DNA of 22,122 nt, taken from the NCBI GenBank assembly GCA_005882055.1, contig VBGQ01000002.1, positions 1 to 22,122 on the forward strand. Reading direction: 5' to 3'. The position numbers and the translations under genes were made by a program. The notes under the pieces are model-generated. The model did no database searches and was not told the origin of the DNA. It worked only from the letters and a program-made list of their open reading frames with translations. Source of the DNA: Chloroflexota bacterium (lineage in GTDB: Bacteria > Chloroflexota > Limnocylindria > QHBO01). Position 1 is the stretch's first letter; every line of letters begins with the position of its first letter. Below, piece by piece: positions 8,081-15,972 of this stretch.

Positions 8081-9235
8081 TCAGTGGCAGACCCCAGCAC
8101 CGCTGTCCGTGAAGGTCTTTCCCCGCTCGGGCAAGAAGTCCCAGCGGAAGCTGTCCGGCTTGAGGGTCAGCTTGAGGACCCCGTATGTATTGTTGTTGCG
8201 GACTTCGCTCCCGGTGACCGGTGTCCCGATCGCCTCGTGCGATCCTCCGCCAGTCCCGACGACGAATTCGCGGATGCCGCGCTTGCGATCGATGCGGCCG
8301 GCGGCGTCGAGCGGCGCAAAGCGCTCATAGATGTGGTCGTGCCCGACAACCAACATCTCCGCGCCGGCAGCGTAAAGATCAGCCCACATATCCTGCATGT
8401 CCTCGTCGCTGCCCGTCAGGCCGGAGCTGAATCGCGGATGGTGCCAAATCGCCATGCTGCAGATAGCTGGATGGGCATTGATATCGCCTCGCAACCAGAC
8501 CTCTTGTGGCGAACCCTGCTGACACCCGCCAACCTCCGAGCAGTTGCTGTTCATCATGTAAATCCGCCAACCGTTCAGGTCGAAGGCGTAGTAGCCACGC
8601 GTTGCATTCCCAGCCGCCGAGCCGAAATACGCAAAGTAGCCCGATGCATGCGGTGTGAGGTATTCGTGGTTGCCGAGGGCAGGCTTCGTGCGCGCCCTGA
8701 AGCGACCCCAGGTCGGGGCGTAACACGCTTGGTACTGCTCGAGGCTGCCCGACGGATATGCCTCATCCCCGGCCGCGAAGATGGCGCCTGGCGTGTGATC
8801 GAGAATCGCCGCAGTGGCCGCGCTCCCCTTCAGGTTGCTGCAGGATGCGATGTCCCCGGCTCCGACCAGGACAGCGTCGCTTGGAGCCTGGGTTGGCGTG
8901 GGGCTAGCCCGATTGGGTGCGCTGGCAGAGGGCTTGCTCGATCTCGCGTTCGCCGGAACCGTGAGGCTAAAGCGCACCTCGTCCCGGCACACCTCCCCCA
9001 GGTCGCGAAAACTCTCCCAGCTGACGCAGACCCCAAACTGTAGTGCCTGGTCACGCGCCAGGAGGACACCGCGGTCGTAACCCACCCCGCCTCCCTCCGG
9101 TCCACGGGCGAAGACGATGACCTGGTGGCTGACCCGCATCCGCAGCCGCCAAAGCGCGACGAGAGACCCGGCGATGACGTCCGGATCCTTGCTGGCAACC
9201 TCGATCGCCCACGTCTCCGGGCTGCTGGCAGGCAC
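8081..9235 (-). CDS. Exported metallophosphoesterase, body of a gene split by a frameshift
   Basis: Calcineurin-like metallophosphoesterase, probably extracellular. All metal-binding motifs are visible in order: GAGDIAS, GDEAYP, GNHEY, WHHPR and GHDHIYERF. The C-terminal half is closely related to the gene at 10779-11768 ('TFTDSGAGVCH' against 'TFTDGGTTPCH'). An extra N-terminal region of about 100 residues ('PETWAIEVASKDPDVIAG...', 'CVSWESFRDLGEVC') and a short P/T linker precede the catalytic domain. The frame begins at a GTG without an export signal, while a perfect lipoprotein signal lies just upstream in another frame. Removing one C from the run at 9247-9250 joins them into a 418-residue protein starting at 9338. 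I treat the gene as 8081-9338 with a one-base indel, either real or a sequencing error. Confidence 0.8.
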   Translation of the reverse strand: MPASSPETWAIEVASKDPDVIAGSLVALWRLRMRVSHQVIVFARGPEGGGVGYDRGVLLARDQALQFGVCVSWESFRDLGEVCRDEVRFSLTVPANARSSKPSASAPNRASPTPTQAPSDAVLVGAGDIASCSNLKGSAATAAILDHTPGAIFAAGDEAYPSGSLEQYQACYAPTWGRFRARTKPALGNHEYLTPHASGYFAYFGSAAGNATRGYYAFDLNGWRIYMMNSNCSEVGGCQQGSPQEVWLRGDINAHPAICSMAIWHHPRFSSGLTGSDEDMQDMWADLYAAGAEMLVVGHDHIYERFAPLDAAGRIDRKRGIREFVVGTGGGSHEAIGTPVTGSEVRNNNTYGVLKLTLKPDSFRWDFLPERGKTFTDSGAGVCH

Positions 9236-9246
9236 GAGGATTCTGC

Positions 9247-9338
9247 GGGGCGCATCCGGGCAGGACCCAGGCCAGTCCCAGCAGAATGGCCAGCCACGTC
9301 ATCGCGGCCCGGCCCGGTACCTGCGATGCTGCCGGCAT
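9247..9338 (-). pseudogene. Detached lipoprotein signal peptide of the 8081-9235 metallophosphoesterase
   Basis: From ATG 9338 (or ATG 9302) the minus strand codes a textbook lipoprotein signal, MTWLAILLGLAWVLPGCAP, with the lipobox cysteine. It then runs into GCCCCGC, where the frame departs from the downstream metallophosphoesterase. With three Cs instead of four the product reads LPGCARRILVPAS and continues into the body. The total length then becomes an exact number of codons (1257 bases), which supports a single-base insertion. Confidence 0.65.
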
Positions 9339-9507
9339 ACGTTAGACGTTCCTCGAGCGCAGAGTCAGCCGTGTCGAAAACAGAGAGGGCCTGTGCAGAT
9401 CGCGGGCCAAACGCCAGTGACCGGAGGCTCCGGCGTCCCGATCAGGCTGCACGGACCGGGTCGAACTGCCAGTGGGCAATCCAGGTGATGCGCATTCAGG
9501 CAGGCAA

Positions 9508-10695
9508 ATGCGGAGGCTAATGTTCCCACTTGCTCGTCGAACGGCGGTCGGAGTTGTCGCGGGCGCGGCAGTCATCGCCACAGCGCTCCTCACGATGATG
9601 GCCGGTCAACCGCGTCCGGCGCCGGGCAGCACTCCCCCGCCGATCATCGGGACAGTCTCCGCTAGCCCGAAGCCCACTGCAACCCGCCCTCCCACGGTGC
9701 ATCCGTCCTCGACTCCGACAGCAACCCGGCCGACGCCGACGCACCCTTCCGCCGCCCCGGCGACCAAACCGATCGACGACATGACAGCCCTGATCGGGAA
9801 TGTGCGACAGGCCACCGCGTACCGTTACGGGTTACGCGACAGCTCCGGCGGCTCGATGGACACCCTCAAGGTGATCTCCAATCGGTCTGGCGGCTACCTG
9901 GGGGTCTACCACACCAATCTCGGAACCGGGTTTGCGGTCCGTGTGGCGACATCGAGCGACCTCGTCACGTGGAAGCTGCGCGCTACCCTGGACTATCACG
10001 CGTCTCAGCCGACGATCGCGGCGACGCCCGACGGCGGATTCCTGGTTGTCGAGGAGGCCGATAACACTGGCCTCGCTTCCCCCTCCGCCACCTGGCTGCG
10101 GTTCCTCCACTATCCAAGCCTGGCCGGGCTCCTGAGCAGCGCTCCTGACGCCCGCTTTGACGCGCCGCACACCCTGGTCGCACCAATTGCCAAAGGCGGG
10201 GCCGAGGGCACGCCAAACGTGTACTCGGTAACTCTCTCGCCGGACGTGCGCCACTCGGTCATCGATATCGGGTTCCACTATTTCAAGGATGCCGTTCTTG
10301 ATCGCCAGGCGCGAGGGACGCTGACAAACTTCCGCGCCTGGAGGGCTCGCGCACAGCCAGCCATCGACGCCGCCCTCGAGGCCCTGGGCTGCAGGGGAAA
10401 CATCGGCGACCGAGACTCATTGATGTACGAAGGAGTGCGCCTGAACATTCACGAAGGCCAACTTGTCCAAAACGACTGGTCCGCCTGGCGAGTATTCCTC
10501 TATCAGCCGCAGACCGCAGAGGCGAGGCGCCTGTCCGTGGCCACCCACGGCGGCAGCCGATCGTTCGCGAACCCCTCGTTCTCGTGGGTCACCCTGCCAT
10601 CCGGCAAGCGCGCCATCGTGATCACCTTGTTCATCCCTGTCGCGGGCTCCGCACCGGGTGAGGCCGGTGAGCTTCTCTACTATCGCGAGGTGTGA
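9508..10695 (+). CDS. Exported glycosidase-like beta-propeller protein
   Basis: The N-terminus 'MRRLMFPLARRTAVGVVAGAA' is a signal peptide or anchor, followed by a Pro/Thr/Ser-rich stretch (about residues 40-90). The rest reads 'GGYLGVYHTN...GFAVRVATSSDLVTWKLRATLD', 'QPTIAATPDGGFLVVEEA' and 'GTPNVYSVTLSPD...IDIGFHYF'. This is the pattern of five-bladed propellers of GH43/GH32/DUF-type secreted sugar hydrolases ('SxDLVTW'). I cannot identify the catalytic acids, so it may be a non-enzymatic relative. ATG 9508 and ATG 9520 are both possible starts; the second has GGAGG just upstream. It lies alone on + between two paralogous metallophosphoesterases on -. The upstream gap 9339-9507 shows no clear promoter. 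Confidence 0.7.
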   Translation: MRRLMFPLARRTAVGVVAGAAVIATALLTMMAGQPRPAPGSTPPPIIGTVSASPKPTATRPPTVHPSSTPTATRPTPTHPSAAPATKPIDDMTALIGNVRQATAYRYGLRDSSGGSMDTLKVISNRSGGYLGVYHTNLGTGFAVRVATSSDLVTWKLRATLDYHASQPTIAATPDGGFLVVEEADNTGLASPSATWLRFLHYPSLAGLLSSAPDARFDAPHTLVAPIAKGGAEGTPNVYSVTLSPDVRHSVIDIGFHYFKDAVLDRQARGTLTNFRAWRARAQPAIDAALEALGCRGNIGDRDSLMYEGVRLNIHEGQLVQNDWSAWRVFLYQPQTAEARRLSVATHGGSRSFANPSFSWVTLPSGKRAIVITLFIPVAGSAPGEAGELLYYREV

Positions 10696-10736
10696 TAGCG
10701 CGCCTGCCTGTCAGCGGCCCTTGCGCGTCGGCCTAG

Positions 10737-10756
10737 AGGCGCGAACGGTCGCGCTT
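10737..10756. terminator. Hairpin between convergent genes
   Basis: GCGCGA 10739-10744 pairs with TCGCGC 10749-10754 around a four-base loop, with one or two more pairs at the base. It sits between the stops of the convergent genes ending at 10695 and 10779 and could serve both directions. There is no long T run, so this is weak. Confidence 0.3.
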
Positions 10757-10778
10757 CATGGCGCATGCGGCTTGCCGC

Positions 10779-11768
10779 TCAGCTGGCCCGGGTGCTCGGT
10801 GGAGGTGAGTGGCACGGAGTCGTCCCGCCATCGGTGAACGTCGCGCCGGCGACCGGCGTGAACCGCCACGTGTAGGCGTCCGTGTCAAGTTGCAGGCGCA
10901 GGACGCCAAACGTGTTGTCGTTGCGAGCCTGGCTGTTAGGAAGGGGGGGATCCCGAAATCCATAGTGGCTCTTGCCGCCCGTTCCGACCACGAACTCGCG
11001 GACGCCGAAGGCGGAGTCCACCTGGCCCGAGGCGTCCTGCGGGGCGAACCGCTCGTAGTCGTGGTCATGCCCGCTCAGCACGATCTCGGCGCCGGCGCGG
11101 TAGAGCGCCTCCCAGATCGCCTGCATCCGCAACTGGTTGCCGTGCATCCCGGAGCTCCAGCGGGGATGATGCCAGTACGCGGCCACGCATGATGCGGGGT
11201 GGGCCGCCAGGTCAGCCGTCAGCCACGCGTATTGCGCCGAAGTCCGCCCGCATCCACCGATGCTGTCGCAGTTCGAGTTCAGCGCGTAGATCCGCCACGA
11301 GCCGACCTCGAAGGCGTAGTAGCCGTTGGCAGCATTTCCGGCATCGGCGCCGAAGTAGCGGAAGTACGGAATAGCGCCGGCGCTCCCATACTCATGATTC
11401 CCGGGAACGGGCCGGGTCCGGGACTTGAATGCGCCCCAGGTCGGGCCGTAGCACTTCGCGTAATCGTCGCTACTCCCCACCTCGTATGCGTTGTCTCCAA
11501 GCGCGATCACCGTGCCTGGCATGCCCTCAACCAGGGTGGCCGTCGCGCTGTCGCCATCCTCGCTGCAGTCGGCAATGTCGCCTGCGGCTATGAGCACTGC
11601 AGGACCGCTCAGATTGTCTTTTCCCGCGTTTCCGGTCACCAAGCCGAAGAGGCCGGCACCTGCGACAAGCACTGCGGCAACGGCCGCAATCAGGACACGG
11701 CGTCGGCCGTTGAATCGGCTAAGTCGTAAGAGACGGATCGAAACGCGGTGGCTCGGACGCGAATTCAG
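10779..11768 (-). CDS. Exported metallophosphoesterase, probable CTG start
   Basis: Calcineurin-like metallophosphoesterase with AAGDIADC (D64), GDNAYE (D92), GNHEYG, WHHPR and GHDHDYERF. All expected metal ligands are present, so it should be active, probably as an acid or purple-type phosphatase or phosphodiesterase. The frame contains a GTG at 11672, but that would cut into the membrane segment. Starting at CTG 11768 gives a proper basic plus hydrophobic signal (RRRVLIAAVAAVLVAGAG) and lies five bases after a perfect AGGAGG, so I take CTG as the start (329 residues). That ribosome site overlaps the stop codon of the upstream phosphatase gene (TAGGAGG), which implies coupling in the operon 15660-10779. 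It is a paralogue of 8081-9338 without the 100-residue N-terminal extension. Confidence 0.85.
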   Translation of the reverse strand: MNSRPSHRVSIRLLRLSRFNGRRRVLIAAVAAVLVAGAGLFGLVTGNAGKDNLSGPAVLIAAGDIADCSEDGDSATATLVEGMPGTVIALGDNAYEVGSSDDYAKCYGPTWGAFKSRTRPVPGNHEYGSAGAIPYFRYFGADAGNAANGYYAFEVGSWRIYALNSNCDSIGGCGRTSAQYAWLTADLAAHPASCVAAYWHHPRWSSGMHGNQLRMQAIWEALYRAGAEIVLSGHDHDYERFAPQDASGQVDSAFGVREFVVGTGGKSHYGFRDPPLPNSQARNDNTFGVLRLQLDTDAYTWRFTPVAGATFTDGGTTPCHSPPPSTRAS

Positions 11769-11780
11769 TGGACCCTCCTA
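11766..11780 (-). promoter_or_regulatory. Ribosome binding site overlapping a stop codon and deciding a CTG start
   Basis: On the minus strand the stop TAG (11780-11778) of the upstream gene forms part of TAGGAGG. Five bases after AGGAGG comes CTG (11768-11766), in frame with the metallophosphoesterase. There is no ATG, GTG or TTG between this site and the GTG at 11672. Confidence 0.65.
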
Positions 11781-14087
11781 GGGACCAACGAACGTCAGGA
11801 CCAATTGCGGAGCGTGACCCCCCTCTTTCGAGGAATACCAGACCGCGCCGCTGGGTTTGGTCACCCGCAGGCTGAGGACCCCATCGCCGCTTACCACTGA
11901 GGTGATATCGACCTCGACCCAGGTCCCGGAGACGACCGGCCCGACGGTCGTGATGGTGGTTGGGTCTGCGGGAGGCGCGTTGTTCCAGGTGATGGTGCCC
12001 TGGCTCCAGTCCGAGCCAGTGGCCAGGTGGAAAGCACCACCGCTGGTCGTTGACCCATTCGTGCAGTACAGCCGGAGCTTGGCACTCGTCACGGTCTGGC
12101 CACTGAGGTCGGTGATGTCGAAGCGCAACAGGAAATTCTGCAACGGGTTGGTGTTCGCCTTGAGCGACGATGCGATGCCGAAGTTCGCGTCCGGCACGCC
12201 CTGCTCGACGTACGCATCATCGGTCGGCGTCAGCTGCACGACATTGATGGTCGCTGGCGTCGTGACGGTGGCCTCGTTGCTCGGAGGTGAGATGTTGCCG
12301 GCCGCATCCACCGCCGTGATCGTGTACGTGTATTGGCTTCCGCTCGCTACCGTCGCATCGCTGTATGCGCGCGTGTTGCCGTCGAGCGTGGCGATCTGGG
12401 CGCCATCGCGCCACACCACGTAGCTGGTGACGGAGACGTTGTCGGTCGACGCCGACCAGGTCAGGTCGACGCGATGCGGATCCGGGGCGGTCGCCTGAAG
12501 GGTGGATGGAGCGGTCGGCGGGGTGGTGTCCGGACCGATGTCGTTGAATGTGTAGGTCTGGACGTCAAACGTACGCCCGAGCTCATCGGTCGGCGTGACC
12601 GTCACGGTCGTGCCGCTCACCGTCACGAGCAGGAAGTGATAGATCTGCGTCATCGACGTGGGGATCGGGGCCTTGCACGCCTTTCCTGCGTTGTTCGACT
12701 GGGACCAGCCAATGGCATAGGCATCGAATGCGCTGCAATGATCTGGACCTGTAATCTGCGCGCCGCCACCCCCGGTCACGTAGGAGACCATCCCCCACGG
12801 ATTCGGGTTGTTGCGCTCATACATATGCGTGTGCCCGTTGAAAGCCAGCTGGACGCCGTACTGACCAAGCAGCCCCTCAAGGCTCGCGCTGCCTTGGAGA
12901 TAAACGTCAGAGGATTGCCCTGCGTTGTCGGAGTAGAGCGGGTAATGGAACAGTGCGATCTTTAGCCGGTCCGGATGGCCAGCGAGGTCGTTGGCAAGCC
13001 ACTGGTATTCGGCGCTGCTTGCGGTCCAGTGGTAGTCGGCATCGTTCTTGTACTGCGTCGCCGTCCCGACGTTCGACTCCGACCATGCGGCTTCGAGGAC
13101 GTAGATGCGTGCGGTCCCCGCATCAAACGCGTACCAGGCACTCGGGTAGCTCCCAGATGTCGTCCCGTTCAGACAGCAGTACGTCTCAGTAACGTACCGC
13201 CCGTTGGAAGTGCTCACCGCGCGATCCTGCGGCCAGTTGACCAGGCCGTACGAGTTGAACCCGTGGTTCCCCGTGGGATTGAAGAGCGGCATCGAACGCC
13301 CCGGGATCGTCCAGAAGCTGGGACCGAAGACCGCACTGATCCCCGAGCCGGTCTCGGTGAGATCGCCGTAATTGGCCTGGCTACCGGTCGGGTAGGCAGT
13401 ATCGCCGGTGGTGATCGCGAACCGCGCCCCGCTGTTGGCGATCCGCTGCATGACGTTGGCCTGGTGGCTGTTGCCGGTCGCATCCACCGAGCCCCAATCG
13501 CCGAACACGGCGAACGAGTAGCTCTTGGTGGAGCCGGCCGGGACCTGCGTCCAGAAATGCGGCGACGGGTCCGTCCCGAGCAGGTCGGTCGCGCCGAGGT
13601 AGACGCGGTAGCAGTACTCGGTATCGGGCACCAACGACAGGTCGGCGTACCACTGGTACTCAAGAACCGAGTTGACGCTGATGCTTGTCCGGGTGGCGCT
13701 CGCCGAGTTCGCTGTGCATCCCGAGGCCACCGTCCCCCATCGGACCGTCGCCGCCGACCCGGACCGATCGGTCGCGAAGTTCACGGTCGCGTAGGAACCG
13801 ACAACATCGGTGAGATAGGGGTATCGGCGGAGAGCCGGATCCCACGCCGCCGGTGATGGCGTCGGCGTGGGGGTGACGGTGGGCGTCGGCGTAGGCGTCG
13901 GCGTAGGGGTGGGGGTCGGCGTTGCAGTCGGCGCTGGGGTGGGATTGGGAGTCACCGCTGGAGGCGTCGGGCTCGGCTTCGGCGTCCGGGTGGGCTTCGC
14001 GGCCCAGGTTGGCATCGCGATCGAGGCGATCAACAGGTTGACTACCACCGCCGCCGCGAGGAGCCTCGGTAGTCTCCTTCGCTTCAT
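11778..14087 (-). CDS. Secreted purple-acid-phosphatase-like enzyme with FN3 and CBM96/DNRLRE-type domains
   Basis: A 769-residue exported enzyme. Signal peptide is about 1-29 (ends MPTWAA). A very regular Pro-Thr linker (about 30-80) leads to a purple-acid-phosphatase N-terminal beta domain (about 86-180), then the metallophosphatase domain: FGDWGS (D197), TGDTAYP (D229, Y232), GNHGF (N274, H275), LFHYPLY and NGHTHMYERN. A fibronectin type III domain follows ('TTPPTAPSTLQATAPDPHRV' to 'AVDAAGNISPPSNEA'). The C-terminal beta domain has 'DDAYVEQGVPDANFG', 'FLLRFDI' and 'TITWNNAP', typical of DNRLRE/CBM96 carbohydrate-binding domains. The start ATG 14087 is 31 bases after the GtrA-fusion stop, so it is the second gene of that operon. 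It probably hydrolyses phosphate esters at the cell surface while held to glycans; the substrate is not deducible. Confidence 0.88.
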   Translation of the reverse strand: MKRRRLPRLLAAAVVVNLLIASIAMPTWAAKPTRTPKPSPTPPAVTPNPTPAPTATPTPTPTPTPTPTPTVTPTPTPSPAAWDPALRRYPYLTDVVGSYATVNFATDRSGSAATVRWGTVASGCTANSASATRTSISVNSVLEYQWYADLSLVPDTEYCYRVYLGATDLLGTDPSPHFWTQVPAGSTKSYSFAVFGDWGSVDATGNSHQANVMQRIANSGARFAITTGDTAYPTGSQANYGDLTETGSGISAVFGPSFWTIPGRSMPLFNPTGNHGFNSYGLVNWPQDRAVSTSNGRYVTETYCCLNGTTSGSYPSAWYAFDAGTARIYVLEAAWSESNVGTATQYKNDADYHWTASSAEYQWLANDLAGHPDRLKIALFHYPLYSDNAGQSSDVYLQGSASLEGLLGQYGVQLAFNGHTHMYERNNPNPWGMVSYVTGGGGAQITGPDHCSAFDAYAIGWSQSNNAGKACKAPIPTSMTQIYHFLLVTVSGTTVTVTPTDELGRTFDVQTYTFNDIGPDTTPPTAPSTLQATAPDPHRVDLTWSASTDNVSVTSYVVWRDGAQIATLDGNTRAYSDATVASGSQYTYTITAVDAAGNISPPSNEATVTTPATINVVQLTPTDDAYVEQGVPDANFGIASSLKANTNPLQNFLLRFDITDLSGQTVTSAKLRLYCTNGSTTSGGAFHLATGSDWSQGTITWNNAPPADPTTITTVGPVVSGTWVEVDITSVVSGDGVLSLRVTKPSGAVWYSSKEGGHAPQLVLTFVGP
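13862..13965 (-). repeat. GGCGTC/GGCGTA hexamer tract coding a Thr-Pro linker
   Basis: Near-perfect tandem hexamers (GGCGTN on +, so ACNCCN on -) code alternating Thr-Pro in the phosphatase linker. Such tracts can change length by slippage in six-base, in-frame steps. Looser versions code the linkers at about 340-480 and 9640-9770. Confidence 0.75.
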
Positions 14088-14118
14088 GACGCCGCCGAGT
14101 CCATGGGCGGGCGACGGT

Positions 14119-15660
14119 TCAGCTGACGTCCAGCATGGCCGGCAGGATCTGCGCCCACTCGTGTCCAGTGACCCGGATCCGGAACAACGCCACCTGCGCG
14201 AGAGCGCGCCGGATGAGAGCCTCCTCCTTGACCCTGAGCGCGGCATAGTCGTCGGTGCCGATGCGGATGTGCGGCGCGAAGGTCGCGAAGGGCGGGAACC
14301 CGTACGCGTCGTCCGTGTTCGCGATCAACTCCTGCACTCCGTCCTCGAGGCTCACTCGCTCCCGAACCGGCTCGCCACGCTCCATGAGGACAGCGTGCGT
14401 GATCCTGGCCTCGCGTGCGATCGCGGCGGGCATCAGGGCGTCGATCCGGTACTTCGGCGGCGGCACCAGAATCTGGACCACTGAATTGACCGACATGATG
14501 GGGATATTCATCGACCCGAGAAACCGACCGACGGTCCGACCGGATTTCGAATGCAAGCGGCTCTGCACCGCGAGCGCTGCCTTTTCGCGCCGCCTCAGCT
14601 CGTCGCCGCGGATGGAACGCATGGTGTGAAAGCTGAGGGTCATCGGCTTGGGATAGCAGATGGCGCGGCCATCGGGAGCGAGGATGGTCATGTCGTCGCT
14701 CAAGAACTCGAACCCGTGGTCTCGGACCAACTCGATGACGGTGCTGGTCTTACCCGTATCGGTCTGTGCCGACAGCAGCGTGGCGCGGCCGTTCATGGCG
14801 ATGCATGCTGAATGCAGGAGGACGTATCCGCGGGAGACGAGCAGGAAGCGGAGGAGTGCCTCGATGACGTTCGTGTAGAGGACGTGCGGTGACCGGGCCA
14901 AAAGCGGGGCGACCTCGACGACCACCGGTTCGCCCATGGTGATCCGGAAGTTGGCACCGGCGAGCCCAAGGTGCTCGTAGTAGCCGACCGTCGTCCCGGC
15001 GGTCACAAATCGCGTCCGACGGCTCGGCAGTCCACCAACGCGCATGACGTTAATGCGGATGTCGGGGGGGGAGGCGCGGTCGGTTAAGAAGTACGAGAGC
15101 TCGGGAAGGTTCACCTGGGACTGGACCCGCAGAACTCCGGCAACGTCGTACTCGTACATCGCGGCCCCGGGGCCAACTGCCACCAGGCGCGGGTGTCGAT
15201 TGCCCCCCTCGTCGCCGTCAGCCGGTCCATTCGGGTTGAGGACCGGGGCTGTCGCCTGCCAGATCCAGCCATCCGCAAACATGAATCGGACCGCCCAGAG
15301 CACCACGAGCGTGATCGGGTTAGCTACCAGGGGATGAACCCCGACGACGTCAGCCAGTAGCCAGAGCATAGGAACCCGCAAGAGAAGGGACGCGTTGTTG
15401 AGCGCCAGAAACGCTGCGTATCGTCCGAAGCGGCTGCCTCGCGTCAGCCTGCCGGAGAAGACCCAGTACTCACTGCCAACGAAGTTCCACGTTGAGGAGA
15501 CCTGGGTCGCGGCGATCGCCGCGATGAGGTAGAAGACGCCGATGTGAATGAAGAATGTGAAGGCGAACTGGTTGACGAGCAGCCCGCTGAGACCGACGAG
15601 CCCGAACTTGAGCGCCGATCCGGCCCATTTTCCGGGTAGCAGCGTAGGGATAGAGGCCAT
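14119..15660 (-). CDS. GtrA-like membrane domain fused to an HPr-kinase/PEPCK-like NTPase
   Basis: Residues about 16-133 form a GtrA-like four-helix membrane domain (opens ALKFGLVGLSGLLVNQFAF, with WNFVGSEYWVF between helices and a basic loop). GtrA proteins take part in moving or presenting polyprenyl-phosphate sugars. Residues about 160-505 are a soluble domain resembling the HPr kinase/PEPCK-type P-loop fold found next to PqqD-like or glycosylation genes. It has LLVSRGYVLLHSACIAMNG, a Walker-A-like TDTGKTST (G303-K304-T305), and a Walker-B-like SDDM (D322-D323) followed by TILAPDG. The nearest homologue here is the dead version at 2703-5297. GGAGG lies 13 bases before ATG 15660, rather far. 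First gene of the operon 15660-10779. A kinase or NTPase that regulates sugar-lipid flipping is an inference; GtrA itself is secure. Confidence 0.85.
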   Translation of the reverse strand: MASIPTLLPGKWAGSALKFGLVGLSGLLVNQFAFTFFIHIGVFYLIAAIAATQVSSTWNFVGSEYWVFSGRLTRGSRFGRYAAFLALNNASLLLRVPMLWLLADVVGVHPLVANPITLVVLWAVRFMFADGWIWQATAPVLNPNGPADGDEGGNRHPRLVAVGPGAAMYEYDVAGVLRVQSQVNLPELSYFLTDRASPPDIRINVMRVGGLPSRRTRFVTAGTTVGYYEHLGLAGANFRITMGEPVVVEVAPLLARSPHVLYTNVIEALLRFLLVSRGYVLLHSACIAMNGRATLLSAQTDTGKTSTVIELVRDHGFEFLSDDMTILAPDGRAICYPKPMTLSFHTMRSIRGDELRRREKAALAVQSRLHSKSGRTVGRFLGSMNIPIMSVNSVVQILVPPPKYRIDALMPAAIAREARITHAVLMERGEPVRERVSLEDGVQELIANTDDAYGFPPFATFAPHIRIGTDDYAALRVKEEALIRRALAQVALFRIRVTGHEWAQILPAMLDVS

Positions 15661-15816
15661 GCGATGGTCTTTGCCTCCAGATGTCGACCACGGATCAGAT
15701 AGCGATTCCCCAACGCGGCCGCTGGAAGCTCGGATGCCCCCTCGGAGGATAATTCCAGGTAACAGATTGGGCTCAGTGCGACTGACTGCGGGTGCGGGGA
15801 AACCCTCTCGCGGAGC

Positions 15817-15876
15817 CTAGTACTTTTGTTAGTTGAGCGTCAATTCAAAGGTCCCAGTACCGTTGACGGCTGTCAA
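15817..15876 (-). promoter_or_regulatory. Promoter/operator for the GtrA-NTPase operon, matching 2473-2532
   Basis: Reading the minus strand there is TTGACAG from 15876, GGACC from 15854, ATTGAC from 15844 and GTACTA from 15823. These are the same blocks at the same offsets as before the paralogue at 2703. The leader length is also similar (about 158 against 171 bases). The distal TTGAC is also half of an inverted repeat, GTTGACGGCTGTCAAC, at 15862-15877. This feature occupies the middle of the 312-base gene-free gap 15661-15972. Confidence 0.6.
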
Positions 15877-15898
15877 CGGACCGGTTACTTTTGCCGAC

Positions 15899-15957
15899 CC
15901 ATAACCTGTTGATAACCGCCTGATAAGACAAGTAACGTGTTGATAACCCCCTGATAA
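15899..15957. repeat. Helically phased TGATAA repeats, likely operator array
   Basis: TGATAA begins at 15910, 15921, 15941 and 15952, with a partial copy (CCATAA) at 15899. The steps are 11, 11, 20 and 11 bases, so all sites face nearly the same side of the helix. A 20-base unit (TGTTGATAACCGCCTGATAA and its one-mismatch copy) is repeated 31 bases apart (15907-15926, 15938-15957). The array lies upstream of the promoter at 15817-15876 and directly before the small gene at 15973. TTATCAACA on the minus strand is one base off a DnaA box, but I see no other sign of an origin. Confidence 0.55.
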
Positions 15958-15972
15958 CAGGATTGGTTCACG

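Noticed and set aside
12975..13856. Long open frame on + opposite the purple-acid-phosphatase gene
   Set aside because: It has Arg/Gly-rich composition with no recognisable domain and lies fully inside a well-supported gene on the other strand; typical of high-GC DNA.
13862..13965. CRISPR-like or mobile repeat
   Set aside because: The hexamers code an in-frame Thr-Pro linker with no spacers, so they are a coding microsatellite.
15661..15817. Known riboswitch in the leader of the GtrA-fusion operon
   Set aside because: I could not match conserved bases of any class I know. Only small stems such as GGG-TTT-CCC are visible.
15907..15946. Possible DnaA boxes (TTATCAACA on the minus strand, two copies)
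   Set aside because: Each is one base off the consensus, and no dnaA, dnaN, AT-rich unwinding region or further boxes are near. The regular spacing fits an operator better.
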